Of a stretch of 64,000 bases of DNA, positions 1-9,924 are shown piece by piece. Both the position numbers and the translations under genes were made by a program. The notes beneath the pieces were generated by a model that was given only the letters and a program-made list of their open reading frames with translations, did not search any database and was not told where the DNA came from. How positions within the stretch are numbered: position 1 is the stretch's first letter; each line of letters starts with the position of its first letter. This stretch comes from Pollutimonas nitritireducens (lineage in GTDB: Bacteria > Pseudomonadota > Gammaproteobacteria > Burkholderiales > Burkholderiaceae_B), in the NCBI RefSeq assembly GCF_002849615.1, contig NZ_PDNV01000002.1:124001-188000 (forward strand), read 5' to 3'.

Positions 1-819
1 CGTCACGCACCCAACACCGGCAGTCGAAAAAGCTGGGCAGCCGGCGACGCGACCAGCCGGGCGGTGCGACTGGGCCTGATGGCCAGGACAGGCGAGATGG
101 GCTACCCCTCGGTACTGTCAGCAAAAAACTGGGGATTCTATGACGTGCTTTTCAATGGCCAGGCCTTCACATTCCAGCGACCCTATGGCAGCTACGTGAT
201 GGAAAATATACTGTTCAAGATCTCATTTCCGGCCGAGTTCCACTCACAAACAGCCGTGGAATGCGCAATGGCCATCCACCATAAGTTGATTGCCGCCGGA
301 AAGTCGCATGGCGACATCCGGAGGATCACGATACGCACGCACGAGGCTTGCATACGCATTATCGACAAGAAGGGGCCATTGAACAATCCGGCGGATCGTG
401 ATCACTGCATCCAGTATATGGTGGCCGTGCCTGTGCTGTTCGGCCGGCTTACCGCTGGCGACTACGAGGACGAAATTGCCGCCGATCCGCGTATTGACAC
501 GTTGCGCGAGAAGATTCTCTGCGTCGAAGACCCCGCCTTCACTCGCGATTACCACGACCCCGACAAGCGCTCGATTGCCAATGCGCTGACGGTAGAGTTC
601 AACGACGGCAGTAGACTGGACGAAATCGTGTGCGAATACCCTATCGGTCACAAGCGCCGTCGCCGCGAAGGCATCCCCTTGCTGGAAGAGAAGTTCCGCC
701 GCAACCTGGCACGCCGTTTTCCTGCTAAACAGCAGCAGCAAATCCTTGATAAGTCGCTGGACCAGAAGGTACTGGAAGCGATGCCCGTCCATGAATACGT
801 GGATCTCTACGTCATCTGA
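1..819 (+). CDS. prpD: 2-methylcitrate dehydratase PrpD, C-terminal part (5' end outside window)
   Basis: The open frame runs in from base 1 and leaves 272 residues of a MmgE/PrpD-family protein that is normally about 480 residues long. The stretch beginning SRKSWAAGDATSRAV and the following GYPSVLSAKNWGFYDVLF match the C-terminal half of PrpD. PrpD dehydrates 2-methylcitrate to 2-methylaconitate in the cytosolic methylcitrate cycle, which converts propionyl-CoA to pyruvate and succinate. acnB, which can hydrate 2-methylaconitate, lies 1 kb downstream on the same strand, so a shared propionate/TCA context is plausible. The first ATG at 64 is internal, not a start. Confidence 0.85.
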   Translation, partial: RHAPNTGSRKSWAAGDATSRAVRLGLMARTGEMGYPSVLSAKNWGFYDVLFNGQAFTFQRPYGSYVMENILFKISFPAEFHSQTAVECAMAIHHKLIAAGKSHGDIRRITIRTHEACIRIIDKKGPLNNPADRDHCIQYMVAVPVLFGRLTAGDYEDEIAADPRIDTLREKILCVEDPAFTRDYHDPDKRSIANALTVEFNDGSRLDEIVCEYPIGHKRRRREGIPLLEEKFRRNLARRFPAKQQQQILDKSLDQKVLEAMPVHEYVDLYVI

Positions 820-960
820 CGCCCAAGCCGTCACCGGGAGGCGGTATCATGCGCCTTCGGCGTTGAACGGTCTGCGTTCAAAATCGCCGCAGCCCAACGC
901 CTCCACCGGAAGCCTCCATTCTTTTATACCTCTCGCCATCGCCCGACTGCCTCTATCACT

Positions 961-1359
961 ATGTTTCAAACCTTTGTCCTGTACGCCTTACCCTTCAGCT
1001 TCACATTACTGGTCGCATGCGCCCTGACCTCTGTTGTCTCGGCCATTGTCCTGCTCCTGTTCAGGCTAAGAAAGACCAACGAAATCCTGCGCCACCCGTA
1101 TCTGAAACACCAGCCTTGGGAACGTTACCCAGTGTCGATACGCGCAGCAATTCTTCTCGATTACTTTCTTCGGCTGGCATTTCCCAAAAGCACGTTCTGG
1201 ATTGCAGGCGAGGCGAACAGACTGCTTCCCCATGTCGAGCCGGCCGATGTGCCCATCGGGATCAAGTGGCCCATCGTCGGCTTATGGGCCGGTTGCTTTA
1301 TCGGTACCGCAGCCATGCTCGTCCTCTGGTCCCTGATCCTGCTTACAATGAAAGCCTGA
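961..1359 (+). CDS. Hypothetical two-helix membrane protein
   Basis: A 132-residue protein that I do not recognise. It has one hydrophobic helix at about residues 5-34 and another at about 103-129, joined by a polar, basic-rich segment, so it is probably an inner-membrane protein with a loop of about 65 residues. No catalytic motif is visible. It lies 141 bp after prpD and 24 bp before the acetyltransferase gene on the same strand. No convincing Shine-Dalgarno precedes the ATG, so the start is uncertain. Confidence 0.5.
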   Translation: MFQTFVLYALPFSFTLLVACALTSVVSAIVLLLFRLRKTNEILRHPYLKHQPWERYPVSIRAAILLDYFLRLAFPKSTFWIAGEANRLLPHVEPADVPIGIKWPIVGLWAGCFIGTAAMLVLWSLILLTMKA

Positions 1360-1383
1360 CCATTTCTTTATCCAGGAGCCGCA

Positions 1384-1659
1384 ATGAGCCGCAGTATCGA
1401 AAACAACACCAACCTGCAACGCTTTGAATGGGCCGAGGACGGCATCCTCAGTGTTCTGGATTACCAACTGCAAGATGGCGTCATGGTCATCACCCATACC
1501 GGTGTACCTGAAGCCGTGGGAGGCCGGGGCATTGCCGCCGACCTCACGAAATACGCCCTCGACACCGCCCGCGAGAATGGATGGACAGTGCGCCCGCAGT
1601 GTTCCTATGCCGCCGCCTACATTAAACGACACCCTGAATACGCCGACCTCGCAGTCTGA
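1384..1659 (+). CDS. Small GNAT-type acetyltransferase (YjdJ-like)
   Basis: This is a 91-residue single-domain protein of the compact GNAT-like family (Acetyltransf_CG type). The core reads ITHTGVPEAVGGRGIAADLT, where the GGRGIA turn corresponds to the acetyl-CoA pyrophosphate loop (residues about 46-53). The C-terminal half has the CSYAAAYIKRHPEY pattern usual in these proteins. They are predicted N-acetyltransferases whose substrate is not known. A good ribosome site, AGGAG, sits 7 bases before the ATG. It may be co-transcribed with the membrane protein upstream. Confidence 0.75.
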   Translation: MSRSIENNTNLQRFEWAEDGILSVLDYQLQDGVMVITHTGVPEAVGGRGIAADLTKYALDTARENGWTVRPQCSYAAAYIKRHPEYADLAV

Positions 1660-1698
1660 ACCAAGATTTTGGCGCCGCCGCCACAAATGTAGCTCTTA

Positions 1699-1721
1699 TG
1701 TCTTATATAAGATATAAGACA
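1699..1721. promoter_or_regulatory. Perfect 10+3+10 palindrome upstream of acnB (candidate operator)
   Basis: The arms TGTCTTATAT (1699-1708) and ATATAAGACA (1712-1721) are exact reverse complements separated by AAG. The site ends 78 bp before the acnB start in an otherwise non-coding gap, a typical place for an operator bound by a dimeric (GntR- or TetR-type) regulator. The cognate regulator is not in the window. Confidence 0.55.
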
Positions 1722-1799
1722 ATTGCTTCCTGCCGCCCTTCCTTCTACAATTGAGGGGAAGCACTATTTCATTCATCATCGAATAAAAGGGCATGCATA

Positions 1800-4385
1800 A
1801 TGCTGGATTCATATCGCCAACATGTTGCCGAACGCGCCGCGTCAGGCATCCCTCCTCTTCCCCTTACTCCACAGCAAACCGCCGACCTGATCGAGCTGCT
1901 CAAGAATCCGCCTGCCGGCGAAGAAGCGTTCCTGGTCGACCTCTTCACGCACCGTGTTCCCGCGGGCGTGGACGATGCTGCCAAGGTAAAGGCGTCGTAT
2001 CTGGCTGCCATTACCCTGGGCAAGGAAACCTGTCCCCTCATCGACGCAAAGCATGCCACTGAATTGCTGGGCACCATGCTGGGTGGCTACAACATCAGCC
2101 CCTTGGTTGACCTGCTCGACAATGAAGCGCTTGCCGGCATTGCGGCAGAAAGCTTGAAAAAGACCCTGCTGGTCTTCGATGCCTTTCACGACGTCAAAGA
2201 AAAAGCAGACAGGGGCAACATATATGCCCGCGCCATCCTTCAAAGCTGGGCCGATGCCGAATGGTTCACCAGCCGTCCCGAAGTTCCGGAAAGCCTTACG
2301 CTGACGGTGTTCAAGGTAACGGGTGAAACCAATACCGATGACTTGTCTCCAGCCCCAGATGCATGGAGCCGCCCGGACATCCCGCTGCATGCCCTGGCCA
2401 TGCTCAAGAACCCGCGCCCCGGCATCGAGCCCGAGCAGCCCGGTAAAATCGGGCCCATCAAGTTCATCGAAAGCCTCAAGCAGAAGGGCAACCTTATTGC
2501 TTACGTCGGCGACGTGGTCGGTACTGGCTCATCACGCAAATCGGCCACCAATTCGGTGCTGTGGCACACCGGCCAAGACATCCCATTCGTACCCAACAAA
2601 CGCTTTGGGGGTGTTTGCCTGGGCGGCAAGATAGCACCGATTTTCTACAACACCATGGAAGACGCAGGCGCCCTGCCGATCGAACTCGACGTGTCCCAGA
2701 TGAATATGGGCGACGTCATCGAGCTGCGCCCCTACGATGGGCTTGCGCTGAAAAACGGCATAGTCATTGCCGAATTCAAGGTCAAGTCCGATGTGTTGTT
2801 CGACGAAGCCAGGGCCGGAGGCCGTATCCCACTGATCATCGGCCGTGGTCTGACCGCCAAGGCGCGCGAAGCACTCGGCTTGCCCGTATCCACCCTGTTC
2901 CGCCTGCCCCAGGTTCCCGCCGATACCGGCAAGGGTTACACCCTGGCTCAGAAGATGGTGGGCCGTGCTTGCGGATTGCCTGAAGGCCGCGGCATGCGTC
3001 CGGGCACGTATTGCGAACCGAAGATGACGTCGGTGGGTAGCCAGGACACCACCGGTCCCATGACGCGCGACGAGTTGAAAGACCTGGCCTGCCTGGGCTT
3101 CTCGGCCGACCTGGTCATGCAGTCGTTCTGCCATACCGCCGCCTACCCTAAACCCGTAGACGTGAAAACCCATCACGAACTGCCCGCCTTCATCAGCACG
3201 CGCGGCGGCATTTCGTTGCGCCCCGGAGATGGCATCATCCACTCGTGGTTGAACCGTATGCTTTTGCCTGACACCGTGGGTACTGGCGGCGATTCGCACA
3301 CCCGCTTTCCTATCGGCATCAGCTTCCCCGCCGGGTCCGGCCTGGTGGCATTTGCGGCCGCCACCGGCGTCATGCCTCTGGATATGCCCGAATCGGTCCT
3401 GGTTCGCTTCAAGGGCACGCTGCAGCCCGGTGTCACACTACGCGACCTGGTAAACGCCATCCCGCTGTATGCCATCAAACAGGGCTTGCTGACCATCGAA
3501 ACCAAGGGCAAGAAAAACATATTCTCCGGTCGCATCCTGGAAATCGAAGGCTTGCCCAACCTCAAGGTGGAACAGGCATTCGAACTGTCGGACGCCTCGG
3601 CAGAACGCTCGGCTGCAGGCTGCACCGTGCACCTCAGCAAAGAGCCTATCATCGAGTACATCAACAGCAACATCACGCTGCTGAAATGGATGATCGCCAA
3701 TGGCTATGAGGACGAGCGCACGCTGGGCCGCCGCATCAAGGCCATGCAGGCATGGCTGGATGATCCACAGTTGCTGGCACCCGATGCCGACGCCGAATAT
3801 GCCGCCGTCATCGACATCGATCTTGCCGATGTGCACGAACCCATCGTTGCCTGCCCCAACGACCCCGACGACGTAAAGACATTGTCCGATGTCTCGGGCA
3901 CGGTCATCGATGAAGTCTTCATCGGCAGCTGCATGACCAACATCGGCCACTTCCGTGCCGCATCCAAATTGCTGGAAGGCAGACGCGATATGCCGACCAA
4001 GCTGTGGGTTGCTCCGCCTACCAAAATGGACCAGAAGCAACTTACCGAAGAAGGACACTACGGGGTCCTGGGCAGCGCCGGCGCGCGCATGGAAATGCCC
4101 GGCTGCTCGCTGTGCATGGGCAATCAGGCGCAGGTGCGTGAAGGCGCAACTGTGATGTCGACCAGCACACGCAACTTTCCGAACCGCCTGGGCAAAAACT
4201 CTTTTGTCTTCCTCGGATCGGCCGAACTGGCTGCCATTTGCTCGCGGCTGGGTCGTATCCCGACCAGGGAAGAGTACATGGCCGACATGGGCGTGCTCAG
4301 CGAAAACGGCGCCGAGATCTATCGCTACATGAACTTCGACCAGATTGAAGATTTCAAGGAAATCGCCGATTCGGTCAGCGTCTAG
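1800..4385 (+). CDS. acnB: Bifunctional aconitate hydratase 2 / 2-methylisocitrate dehydratase
   Basis: At 861 residues this matches the length of E. coli AcnB (865). It isomerises citrate to isocitrate in the TCA cycle and can also hydrate 2-methylaconitate. The protein starts with the AcnB-specific HEAT-like domain (about 1-160), then the swivel domain (about 165-380), then the 4Fe-4S catalytic domains. The cluster ligands are visible as C711 in [11 protein letters not shown] and C769/C772 in GCSLCMGNQ, very close to the E. coli numbering. AcnB enzymes also act as apo-protein RNA binders when iron is short. A palindrome precedes the gene and a strong hairpin terminator follows it, so it is probably a single-gene transcript. 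Confidence 0.96.
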   Translation: MLDSYRQHVAERAASGIPPLPLTPQQTADLIELLKNPPAGEEAFLVDLFTHRVPAGVDDAAKVKASYLAAITLGKETCPLIDAKHATELLGTMLGGYNISPLVDLLDNEALAGIAAESLKKTLLVFDAFHDVKEKADRGNIYARAILQSWADAEWFTSRPEVPESLTLTVFKVTGETNTDDLSPAPDAWSRPDIPLHALAMLKNPRPGIEPEQPGKIGPIKFIESLKQKGNLIAYVGDVVGTGSSRKSATNSVLWHTGQDIPFVPNKRFGGVCLGGKIAPIFYNTMEDAGALPIELDVSQMNMGDVIELRPYDGLALKNGIVIAEFKVKSDVLFDEARAGGRIPLIIGRGLTAKAREALGLPVSTLFRLPQVPADTGKGYTLAQKMVGRACGLPEGRGMRPGTYCEPKMTSVGSQDTTGPMTRDELKDLACLGFSADLVMQSFCHTAAYPKPVDVKTHHELPAFISTRGGISLRPGDGIIHSWLNRMLLPDTVGTGGDSHTRFPIGISFPAGSGLVAFAAATGVMPLDMPESVLVRFKGTLQPGVTLRDLVNAIPLYAIKQGLLTIETKGKKNIFSGRILEIEGLPNLKVEQAFELSDASAERSAAGCTVHLSKEPIIEYINSNITLLKWMIANGYEDERTLGRRIKAMQAWLDDPQLLAPDADAEYAAVIDIDLADVHEPIVACPNDPDDVKTLSDVSGTVIDEVFIGSCMTNIGHFRAASKLLEGRRDMPTKLWVAPPTKMDQKQLTEEGHYGVLGSAGARMEMPGCSLCMGNQAQVREGATVMSTSTRNFPNRLGKNSFVFLGSAELAAICSRLGRIPTREEYMADMGVLSENGAEIYRYMNFDQIEDFKEIADSVSV

Positions 4386-4410
4386 TCCAGCCGCAGCATT
4401 GCTCGGATGA

Positions 4411-4446
4411 ATAAAACTCCCGGGGCCTGGCCCCGGGAGTTTTTTA
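4411..4446 (+). terminator. Rho-independent terminator of acnB
   Basis: ACTCCCGGGG (4416-4425) pairs with CCCCGGGAGT (4431-4440) around a short loop and is followed by TTTTTT. The A-run before the stem makes it potentially bidirectional. It also shows that upstream ATG codons for the next gene (from 4407) are not used. Confidence 0.92.
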
Positions 4447-4517
4447 TCGCCTGGCCGCCCGTCCCACAAAGGCATGGAGAGCGTTACACTAGTCCCTTAA
4501 CCAACTTGTACTGTCTT

Positions 4518-5726
4518 ATGCCCCGTATGCCTGCCGCCCCCCCCTCACGTTTGACTCGCGACGCGCAACGCCTTGTCATCCTGACAGTTGCCCTTGCACG
4601 ATCAGGCAGCCGCCTGGAAGATATCTATTGGGAAAACCTGATTGCCGCGCAACTGAACAAGCTGCTGTCGAGCAAGAAAAACAAGACAATCGAAAGCGTT
4701 CTTGAACATTTGCTGGCCAGCGACTTGAACGCATACGAGATCCTTGTCGAGCAAGCCGAGACGCTGTCCGAATCCATTACCATCGTGCACCAGGCAACCG
4801 AATACGACGCCCTGTTGTTCTCGGCGCCCATCGTTGCCTGGACCCGCTACCAGCTGCCCGAGGGCGATCTGTCCGCTGCGCAAAGCAAAGCCCTGGCCCG
4901 GCACCTGCAGGACCATATCGTCGCCGATGGCGCCAAAATGGCGCTCATACCGGCGTTTGTGAATTTCGACCAGATGCCGCAATCGTTCCAGGAAACGCAT
5001 GCATGGACGCAGCGCCTGGCTCAGTTGGCGCTGGGCATATCCACCGAGCCCTGCATCATCAACAAGCCGGCCGAGCCTGAAGGCATGCTGGCCGATGCGC
5101 GCTTCGTCGTCGGTGTCATCGTCGTCCCGAAGGGACAGGCGGTATTCCGGTGGCAAACGCCACAAGACGACGCCATTGCCTTGCGCCAGGCATGCCAGGA
5201 AGCCTGGGAGCAAGCCAGCGGGGAAGTCTTCACGCCCATGTTCACTGGCTGTCATATGGAGTTCCTGCAACCTGACGCGTATTACATGAACAGTCGTGAA
5301 GCCGACCGCCGCATACGACCCCTCGCGCTGAAAGCCGCCGTGACGTGGCTGCAAACCGCGGCTCATCTTCCCGGAGAAGACCTGCGCGCCGTCATCACAG
5401 GTTGCGGCACCACCAGTATTGAGGAGTACCGGGTGGGCTTCAGCACCCGACAAAGCAACGAGGTCATTTACGGATGCATCTGGCCGGTGCTCAGCAAGGA
5501 AGAAGCCGTCGCCAGCGACGCGGAAGAGGAAGTCATCGACATACCCGATGAGATCGCGGCGTTGCTCAAGGAACAAGGCGTGGGTGACGTCCGCCGTCTG
5601 CCTGGAGTCCATCCCGCCGAATTCTGCGACGATTGCGGGGCGCCGTATTTTCCCAATGCGCAAGGCGAAATGATGCATCCCGAACTTCCCGAAGAAACCG
5701 ACATGGCGCCTGTTCACTTTCATTGA
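4518..5726 (+). CDS. DUF2863 family protein
   Basis: A 402-residue soluble protein matching the DUF2863 family, which I know only from betaproteobacteria and which has no assigned function. The start at 4518 (MPRMPAAPPSRLTRD) is preferred because the longer frame from 4407 would begin inside the acnB terminator. The C-terminus contains an FCDDCGAPYFPNAQGE segment, a CxxC pair that could bind metal. The stop codon is immediately followed by the earP start, so translation with the EF-P modification genes is probably coupled. Confidence 0.8.
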   Translation: MPRMPAAPPSRLTRDAQRLVILTVALARSGSRLEDIYWENLIAAQLNKLLSSKKNKTIESVLEHLLASDLNAYEILVEQAETLSESITIVHQATEYDALLFSAPIVAWTRYQLPEGDLSAAQSKALARHLQDHIVADGAKMALIPAFVNFDQMPQSFQETHAWTQRLAQLALGISTEPCIINKPAEPEGMLADARFVVGVIVVPKGQAVFRWQTPQDDAIALRQACQEAWEQASGEVFTPMFTGCHMEFLQPDAYYMNSREADRRIRPLALKAAVTWLQTAAHLPGEDLRAVITGCGTTSIEEYRVGFSTRQSNEVIYGCIWPVLSKEEAVASDAEEEVIDIPDEIAALLKEQGVGDVRRLPGVHPAEFCDDCGAPYFPNAQGEMMHPELPEETDMAPVHFH

Positions 5727-6842
5727 ATGGGCGTACTTAGCTTCGACATATTCTGCCGTGTCGTCGACAACCTGGGCGACATCGGAGTGTGCTGGCGCCT
5801 CGCCAGGCAACTGGCGCAACCTCCCCACCGGCATGCTGTCCGACTTTGGGTGGATGACCTGCATAGCTTTTCGCGCATTGCGCCGCAGCTACGCACATGG
5901 GACGTATCACAACGTATATACGATGTAGATATTGTTCACTGGACGGGGCATTCTCCCATCGTGCAACCGCATGCGGTGGTCATCGAAGCCTTCGCCTGTG
6001 ACCCCCCACGCTCCTTTATCGACGCCATGTCGGAACAGGGCAGCTTGTGGATCAACCTGGAATATCTGAGCGCCGAAAACTGGGTAGAGTCCTTTCATGG
6101 GTTGCCATCCCTGCAACCCAACGGTCTGCGCAAATATTTTTTCTTTCCCGGCTTCACGCCAAATACAGGCGGCCTGCTGCGTGAGCCGGGCCTGCTGGCT
6201 GCACGAGATCAATGGCTGGCGGATCCGCAGCAACGCGTGGACTTCCTGAAATCGGTGAATGTGCCGGACGAACAACTCCGTCGCATCGAACAAGGCGCGC
6301 GCCTTGTCTTTCTGTTCTGCTATCCCGATGCGCCCGCGAAGGCCCTGGTTGACGGCCTGATACGCGAGGAGCATCCGACGTTGCTGCTCATACCCCAGGG
6401 AGTCTACCCGTCTCTTGCTGGACATCAAAACAGATACGTGCACATACACCAGGTACCGTTCGTAGATCAAACAAACTTCGACTTATTGCTTTGGAGCAGC
6501 GATTTGAACTTCGTCCGGGGCGAGGATTCGCTGGTGCGCGCGCTATGGGCCGGCAAACCCTTTGTCTGGCAGATATACGCCCAGGAGGCCGGCGCCCACA
6601 TGATCAAGCTTCAGGCCTGGCTTGATCTGTCGGGCTATCCGGCGGGAGTCCAGGCACTCATGCGGCAGTGGAATCTGGGCGACGAACTGGCGGTTTCTAC
6701 GGAAATAACTGCAGCGCTGGAACCACGAAGTTGGAAACAATGGCAGGACAGTTGCAAAGAATTCACAGAAAAACTCGCCGAATATACCGATTTGGCCTAC
6801 TGTCTTGTCGACTTTTGCACGCAAAAGCAGCGATCAGGTTAA
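5727..6842 (+). CDS. earP: EF-P arginine rhamnosyltransferase EarP
   Basis: The 371-residue protein is EarP (formerly DUF2331). It transfers rhamnose from dTDP-beta-L-rhamnose to Arg32 of elongation factor P, activating it for rescue of ribosomes at polyproline stretches. The N-terminal DNLGDIGVCWRLARQL motif supplies D14 and D18, equivalent to the catalytic aspartates of characterised EarP. The RGEDSLVRALWAGKPFVWQIY region (around residue 263) is the nucleotide-sugar site. It starts on the base after the DUF2863 stop and lies 81 bp before efp, its substrate gene. Confidence 0.95.
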   Translation: MGVLSFDIFCRVVDNLGDIGVCWRLARQLAQPPHRHAVRLWVDDLHSFSRIAPQLRTWDVSQRIYDVDIVHWTGHSPIVQPHAVVIEAFACDPPRSFIDAMSEQGSLWINLEYLSAENWVESFHGLPSLQPNGLRKYFFFPGFTPNTGGLLREPGLLAARDQWLADPQQRVDFLKSVNVPDEQLRRIEQGARLVFLFCYPDAPAKALVDGLIREEHPTLLLIPQGVYPSLAGHQNRYVHIHQVPFVDQTNFDLLLWSSDLNFVRGEDSLVRALWAGKPFVWQIYAQEAGAHMIKLQAWLDLSGYPAGVQALMRQWNLGDELAVSTEITAALEPRSWKQWQDSCKEFTEKLAEYTDLAYCLVDFCTQKQRSG

Positions 6843-6923
6843 AATCTAAGGTTTAGTAAGTCATGCTCCGGCCCGGCAGTGGCATCTGGCGGAGCAATCA
6901 AACCCCCGGAGTCTTTGGAATAT

Positions 6924-7481
6924 ATGAAAACCGCACAAGAATTGCGCGTTGGAAACGTCGTAAAAGTAGGTAACGACGCACTGGTAGTACAGAAAACCGA
7001 ATATAACAAGTCGGGCCGCAACTCGGCCGTGGTCAAGCTCAAGTTCAAAAACTTGCTCACCGGATCGGGCAGCGAGTCCGTTTCCAAGGCCGACGAAAAG
7101 TTCGAGGTCGTTCAACTCGAGAACAAAGAATGTACTTATTCGTACTATGCTGACCCCATGTACGTCTTCATGGACGAAGAATACAATCAGCACGAAGTCG
7201 AGTCCGAAAGCATGGGCGACGCCCTGAACTACCTCGAAGAAGGCATGAAGGTACAGGTCGTGTTCTACGATGGTCGCGCCATTTCCGTCGAACTTCCCAC
7301 CATCGTCGTACGCGAGATCATTTACACCGAACCTGCCGTCAAAGGCGACACGTCCGGCAAAGTGCTGAAACCCGCCAAGACGAACACCGACATGACAATC
7401 AACGTGCCGCTGTTCTGCAACATCGGCGACAAGATCGAAATTGACACACGCACTAACGAATACCGTAGCCGCGTCATGTAA
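6924..7481 (+). CDS. efp: Elongation factor P
   Basis: A 185-residue translation factor with the normal three beta-barrel domains. The domain I loop reads [11 protein letters not shown], placing an arginine at position 32. This is the rhamnosylated type of EF-P, consistent with earP directly upstream. The start at 6924 ([11 protein letters not shown]) matches the family. The frame stays open to 6879 but the extra residues do not belong to EF-P. A hairpin terminator follows at 7551. Confidence 0.97.
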   Translation: MKTAQELRVGNVVKVGNDALVVQKTEYNKSGRNSAVVKLKFKNLLTGSGSESVSKADEKFEVVQLENKECTYSYYADPMYVFMDEEYNQHEVESESMGDALNYLEEGMKVQVVFYDGRAISVELPTIVVREIIYTEPAVKGDTSGKVLKPAKTNTDMTINVPLFCNIGDKIEIDTRTNEYRSRVM

Positions 7482-7550
7482 TATTCGATACCCTGCCCAT
7501 TTTTCCGGCAGAATATCGATTGCAGACTGCGCCCCCCATGGGCGCAGCCC

Positions 7551-7585
7551 AAAAGCACCATTCTTGCGAATGGTGCTTTATTTAT
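7551..7585 (+). terminator. Rho-independent terminator after efp
   Basis: AAAGCACCATT (7552-7562) pairs with AATGGTGCTTT (7569-7579) and runs into TTTATTT. The A-rich 5' side means it may also stop minus-strand transcription of the DUF1178 gene, whose stop codon is at 7604. Confidence 0.88.
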
Positions 7586-7603
7586 TGACTGGGCGCTACG
7601 AGG

Positions 7604-8092
7604 TCATTGCAGGCGGTCATCGTCCAGAAAGTCCGGTATGGGCATGACCGTAATTCCCTCTTCGGCCAATTCGCGCCGTTCCTCCCTGGTGGCTGTTCCG
7701 CGGATGGCACGCTCTTGAGCCTCGCCTTCATGCATGCGACGGGCTTCCTCGGCAAACCGTACGCCGACATCTTCGGTATTTCGCAGCATCTGGCGGATAT
7801 GGCGCATGACCTCGGCCTGCAACTGGGCCATCTGGGCCGCTGCAGGCGCGGCCACTGCGAAACCAGACCCGGCAGCAGGCGCGTGGGACGTGCCCGTGGC
7901 GGCCTCCGGCGCTTTTGCATGACCAAGGTTCAGGCGCGGCGCCGATAGCTTCTTGGAAACGCGCGCACTGCTACAGATAGGGCAGCTTAACAAGCCCCGC
8001 GACTGCTGGGACTCGTAGCTGTCGATAGAACCGAACCAGCCTTCGAATACATGGCCCTGGTCGCATTGAAGATCAAATACTTTTAGTGACAT
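7604..8092 (-). CDS. DUF1178 family protein
   Basis: A 162-residue protein whose N-terminus MSLKVFDLQCDQGHVFEGWF and following CPICSS give a four-cysteine, zinc-ribbon-like head. This is the hallmark of DUF1178. The middle is Ala/Pro-rich and low in complexity, and the C-terminal half is a charged helix. The function is unknown. The start at 8092 is chosen because the domain begins there, while the longer frame adds unrelated sequence. Confidence 0.82.
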   Translation of the reverse strand: MSLKVFDLQCDQGHVFEGWFGSIDSYESQQSRGLLSCPICSSARVSKKLSAPRLNLGHAKAPEAATGTSHAPAAGSGFAVAAPAAAQMAQLQAEVMRHIRQMLRNTEDVGVRFAEEARRMHEGEAQERAIRGTATREERRELAEEGITVMPIPDFLDDDRLQ

Positions 8093-8181
8093 AAGACCAA
8101 TATGTGGGCGGCTGCGCCAAATACAAGGCGAGGACCCGCCGTGCATGCGCAACGCTACGAGGCCATTATAGAGACTCAGGA

Positions 8182-9924
8182 TTACAGGCGGGGAACGGCA
8201 GCGAGCAGCCGGCGGGTTTCACTATGCCGCGGCGAGGAAAGAACGGACTCGGTCGCGCCCGCCTCGACGATCTTTCCCTGATGCATGATGGCAATGCGGT
8301 CGGACAGATATTCCACCACCCCGAAATTGTGCGTGATGAACAAATAGGCAATACTGAACTCCTCCTGCAGGGCTTGCAAGAGATCGAGTATTTGCGCTTG
8401 CACCGACACATCGAGCGCCGACGTGGGTTCGTCGCATATCAGCACGGCAGGTTCCACCGCCAGCGCGCGGGCGATGGCAATACGCTGGCGCTGTCCGCCG
8501 GAAAATTCATGCGGGTAACGCTGTGCCGTGTTTACAGGCAGCCCTACACGGTCAAGCAAGCTGCTGATCTGGGCGTTACGGTCGGTCCTGGATCGGTCCG
8601 GGCGCAAGGCGGCAATGCCCTCATCCAGGATTTCACCGACCAGCATGCGCGGATCAAGCGAGGCGTAAGGGTCCTGGAACACGATCTGTATGGCCTGGCG
8701 TAACTCACGCAGGCTTGCGCCCCGCGCTGAAAGAAGATCTTCGCCTTGAAGGCTGGCCTGGCCGGCGACCACGGCTTGCTTATCCAATAGACGCAACAGC
8801 GCCTTGGCGGTGGTTGTCTTGCCACAACCGGACTCGCCCAGCAAAGCCAGCGTTTCACCCGCGTGCAGATCGAACGACACATCTTCGACGATATTCACCG
8901 GTTCGGCAGGTCTCCAGAAACTTCCCCTTGCGGAATACGATACCGAGAGATTCTTTACCGCCAACACCGGGACATCAGCAGCATGCCGCATGCGACGGGC
9001 TGCGACAGCCACAGGAACGCCGCGAATCTGCGTGGATAACGCGGTGGTTTCCGGCACCGCAACCTGTGGAGCCGATAAAGGTTTGCCGCGCTTGGCGAAC
9101 GTCGGGATGGCCGCCAGCAATTCACGGGCATAGGGATGCCTGGGCGCCGAGAAAAAGGACTCCGCATCCACCGTCTCGACGATACGGCCGCCGCGCATCA
9201 AAGCGACATGATCGGCCACGTTCTTGACCACGGCCAAATCGTGGGTAATGAGCATGATGGCCAAGCCCATTTCTTTCTGGATATCAGCCAGCAGATCAAG
9301 AATTTGCGCCTGTACTGTGACATCCAATGCGGTGGTGGGTTCATCGGCAATGAGCAGACGCGGTTCAGCGGCCAGCGCAATCGCAATCATGATGCGCTGC
9401 TTCTGACCGCCCGAAAACTGAAAAGGATAGTCGTGCAGGCGCTTATCGGCATCCGGTATTCCGACCCGTACCAGCCACCAGGCGGCACGTCGCTGCAGCG
9501 CTTTGCCGCGGTATGAACTATGTGCACGCAGAGTCTCGCCCAACTGTTGTCCTATGGTCATGACGGGATTCAGGCTGGTGGACGGCTCCTGGAATATGAT
9601 ACCGACCTGCCCGCCCCGCACGCTGCGCATGCCTTGTTCAGCCAGGCCTGTGAGTTCCACGTCTCCCAGGCGGATCTCGCCGGACACGATGCGGCCTGCC
9701 TCGGGCAACAGGCGCAACAAGGCTAACGCCGTCATGCTTTTGCCACAGCCGGACTCGCCGACCAGCGCGAAGGTTTCGCCACGCGCTATCGTCAGGGCCA
9801 GGGACTTGACGGCGTCCTGCACGCCCGCATCGCTTGAAATTTGCACCGACAAGTCACGAATGGAGACTACTGCATTGCCTGCGCCGGCACGCGGGGGCGT
9901 CGACTGCCGGACGATTTCGTTCAT
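8182..9924 (-). CDS. Peptide-type ABC transporter ATPase with two nucleotide-binding domains (YejF-like)
   Basis: 580 residues with two complete ABC domains in one chain. The first has Walker A GESGCGKS (about 50), signature FSGGQKQR and Walker B LLIADEPTTALD. The second has GESGCGKT, FSGGQRQR and [12 protein letters not shown]. This is the YejF/GsiA layout, powering import of peptides or related solutes at the inner membrane. The ATG at 9924 overlaps the stop of the upstream permease gene by ATGA. It is the last gene of a nuclease-SBP-permease-permease-ATPase operon. Confidence 0.92.
   Translation of the reverse strand: MNEIVRQSTPPRAGAGNAVVSIRDLSVQISSDAGVQDAVKSLALTIARGETFALVGESGCGKSMTALALLRLLPEAGRIVSGEIRLGDVELTGLAEQGMRSVRGGQVGIIFQEPSTSLNPVMTIGQQLGETLRAHSSYRGKALQRRAAWWLVRVGIPDADKRLHDYPFQFSGGQKQRIMIAIALAAEPRLLIADEPTTALDVTVQAQILDLLADIQKEMGLAIMLITHDLAVVKNVADHVALMRGGRIVETVDAESFFSAPRHPYARELLAAIPTFAKRGKPLSAPQVAVPETTALSTQIRGVPVAVAARRMRHAADVPVLAVKNLSVSYSARGSFWRPAEPVNIVEDVSFDLHAGETLALLGESGCGKTTTAKALLRLLDKQAVVAGQASLQGEDLLSARGASLRELRQAIQIVFQDPYASLDPRMLVGEILDEGIAALRPDRSRTDRNAQISSLLDRVGLPVNTAQRYPHEFSGGQRQRIAIARALAVEPAVLICDEPTSALDVSVQAQILDLLQALQEEFSIAYLFITHNFGVVEYLSDRIAIMHQGKIVEAGATESVLSSPRHSETRRLLAAVPRL

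Noticed and set aside
3438-4475. 345-codon minus-strand frame opposite acnB
   Set aside because: It is antisense to the conserved Fe-S region of AcnB, has no recognisable domain and extends across the acnB terminator.
4407-4517. N-terminal extension of the DUF2863 gene
   Set aside because: It would be translated from inside the acnB terminator hairpin.
4602-5864. 420-codon minus-strand frame opposite the DUF2863 gene
   Set aside because: It covers two clearly coding plus-strand genes and shows only composition-driven sequence.
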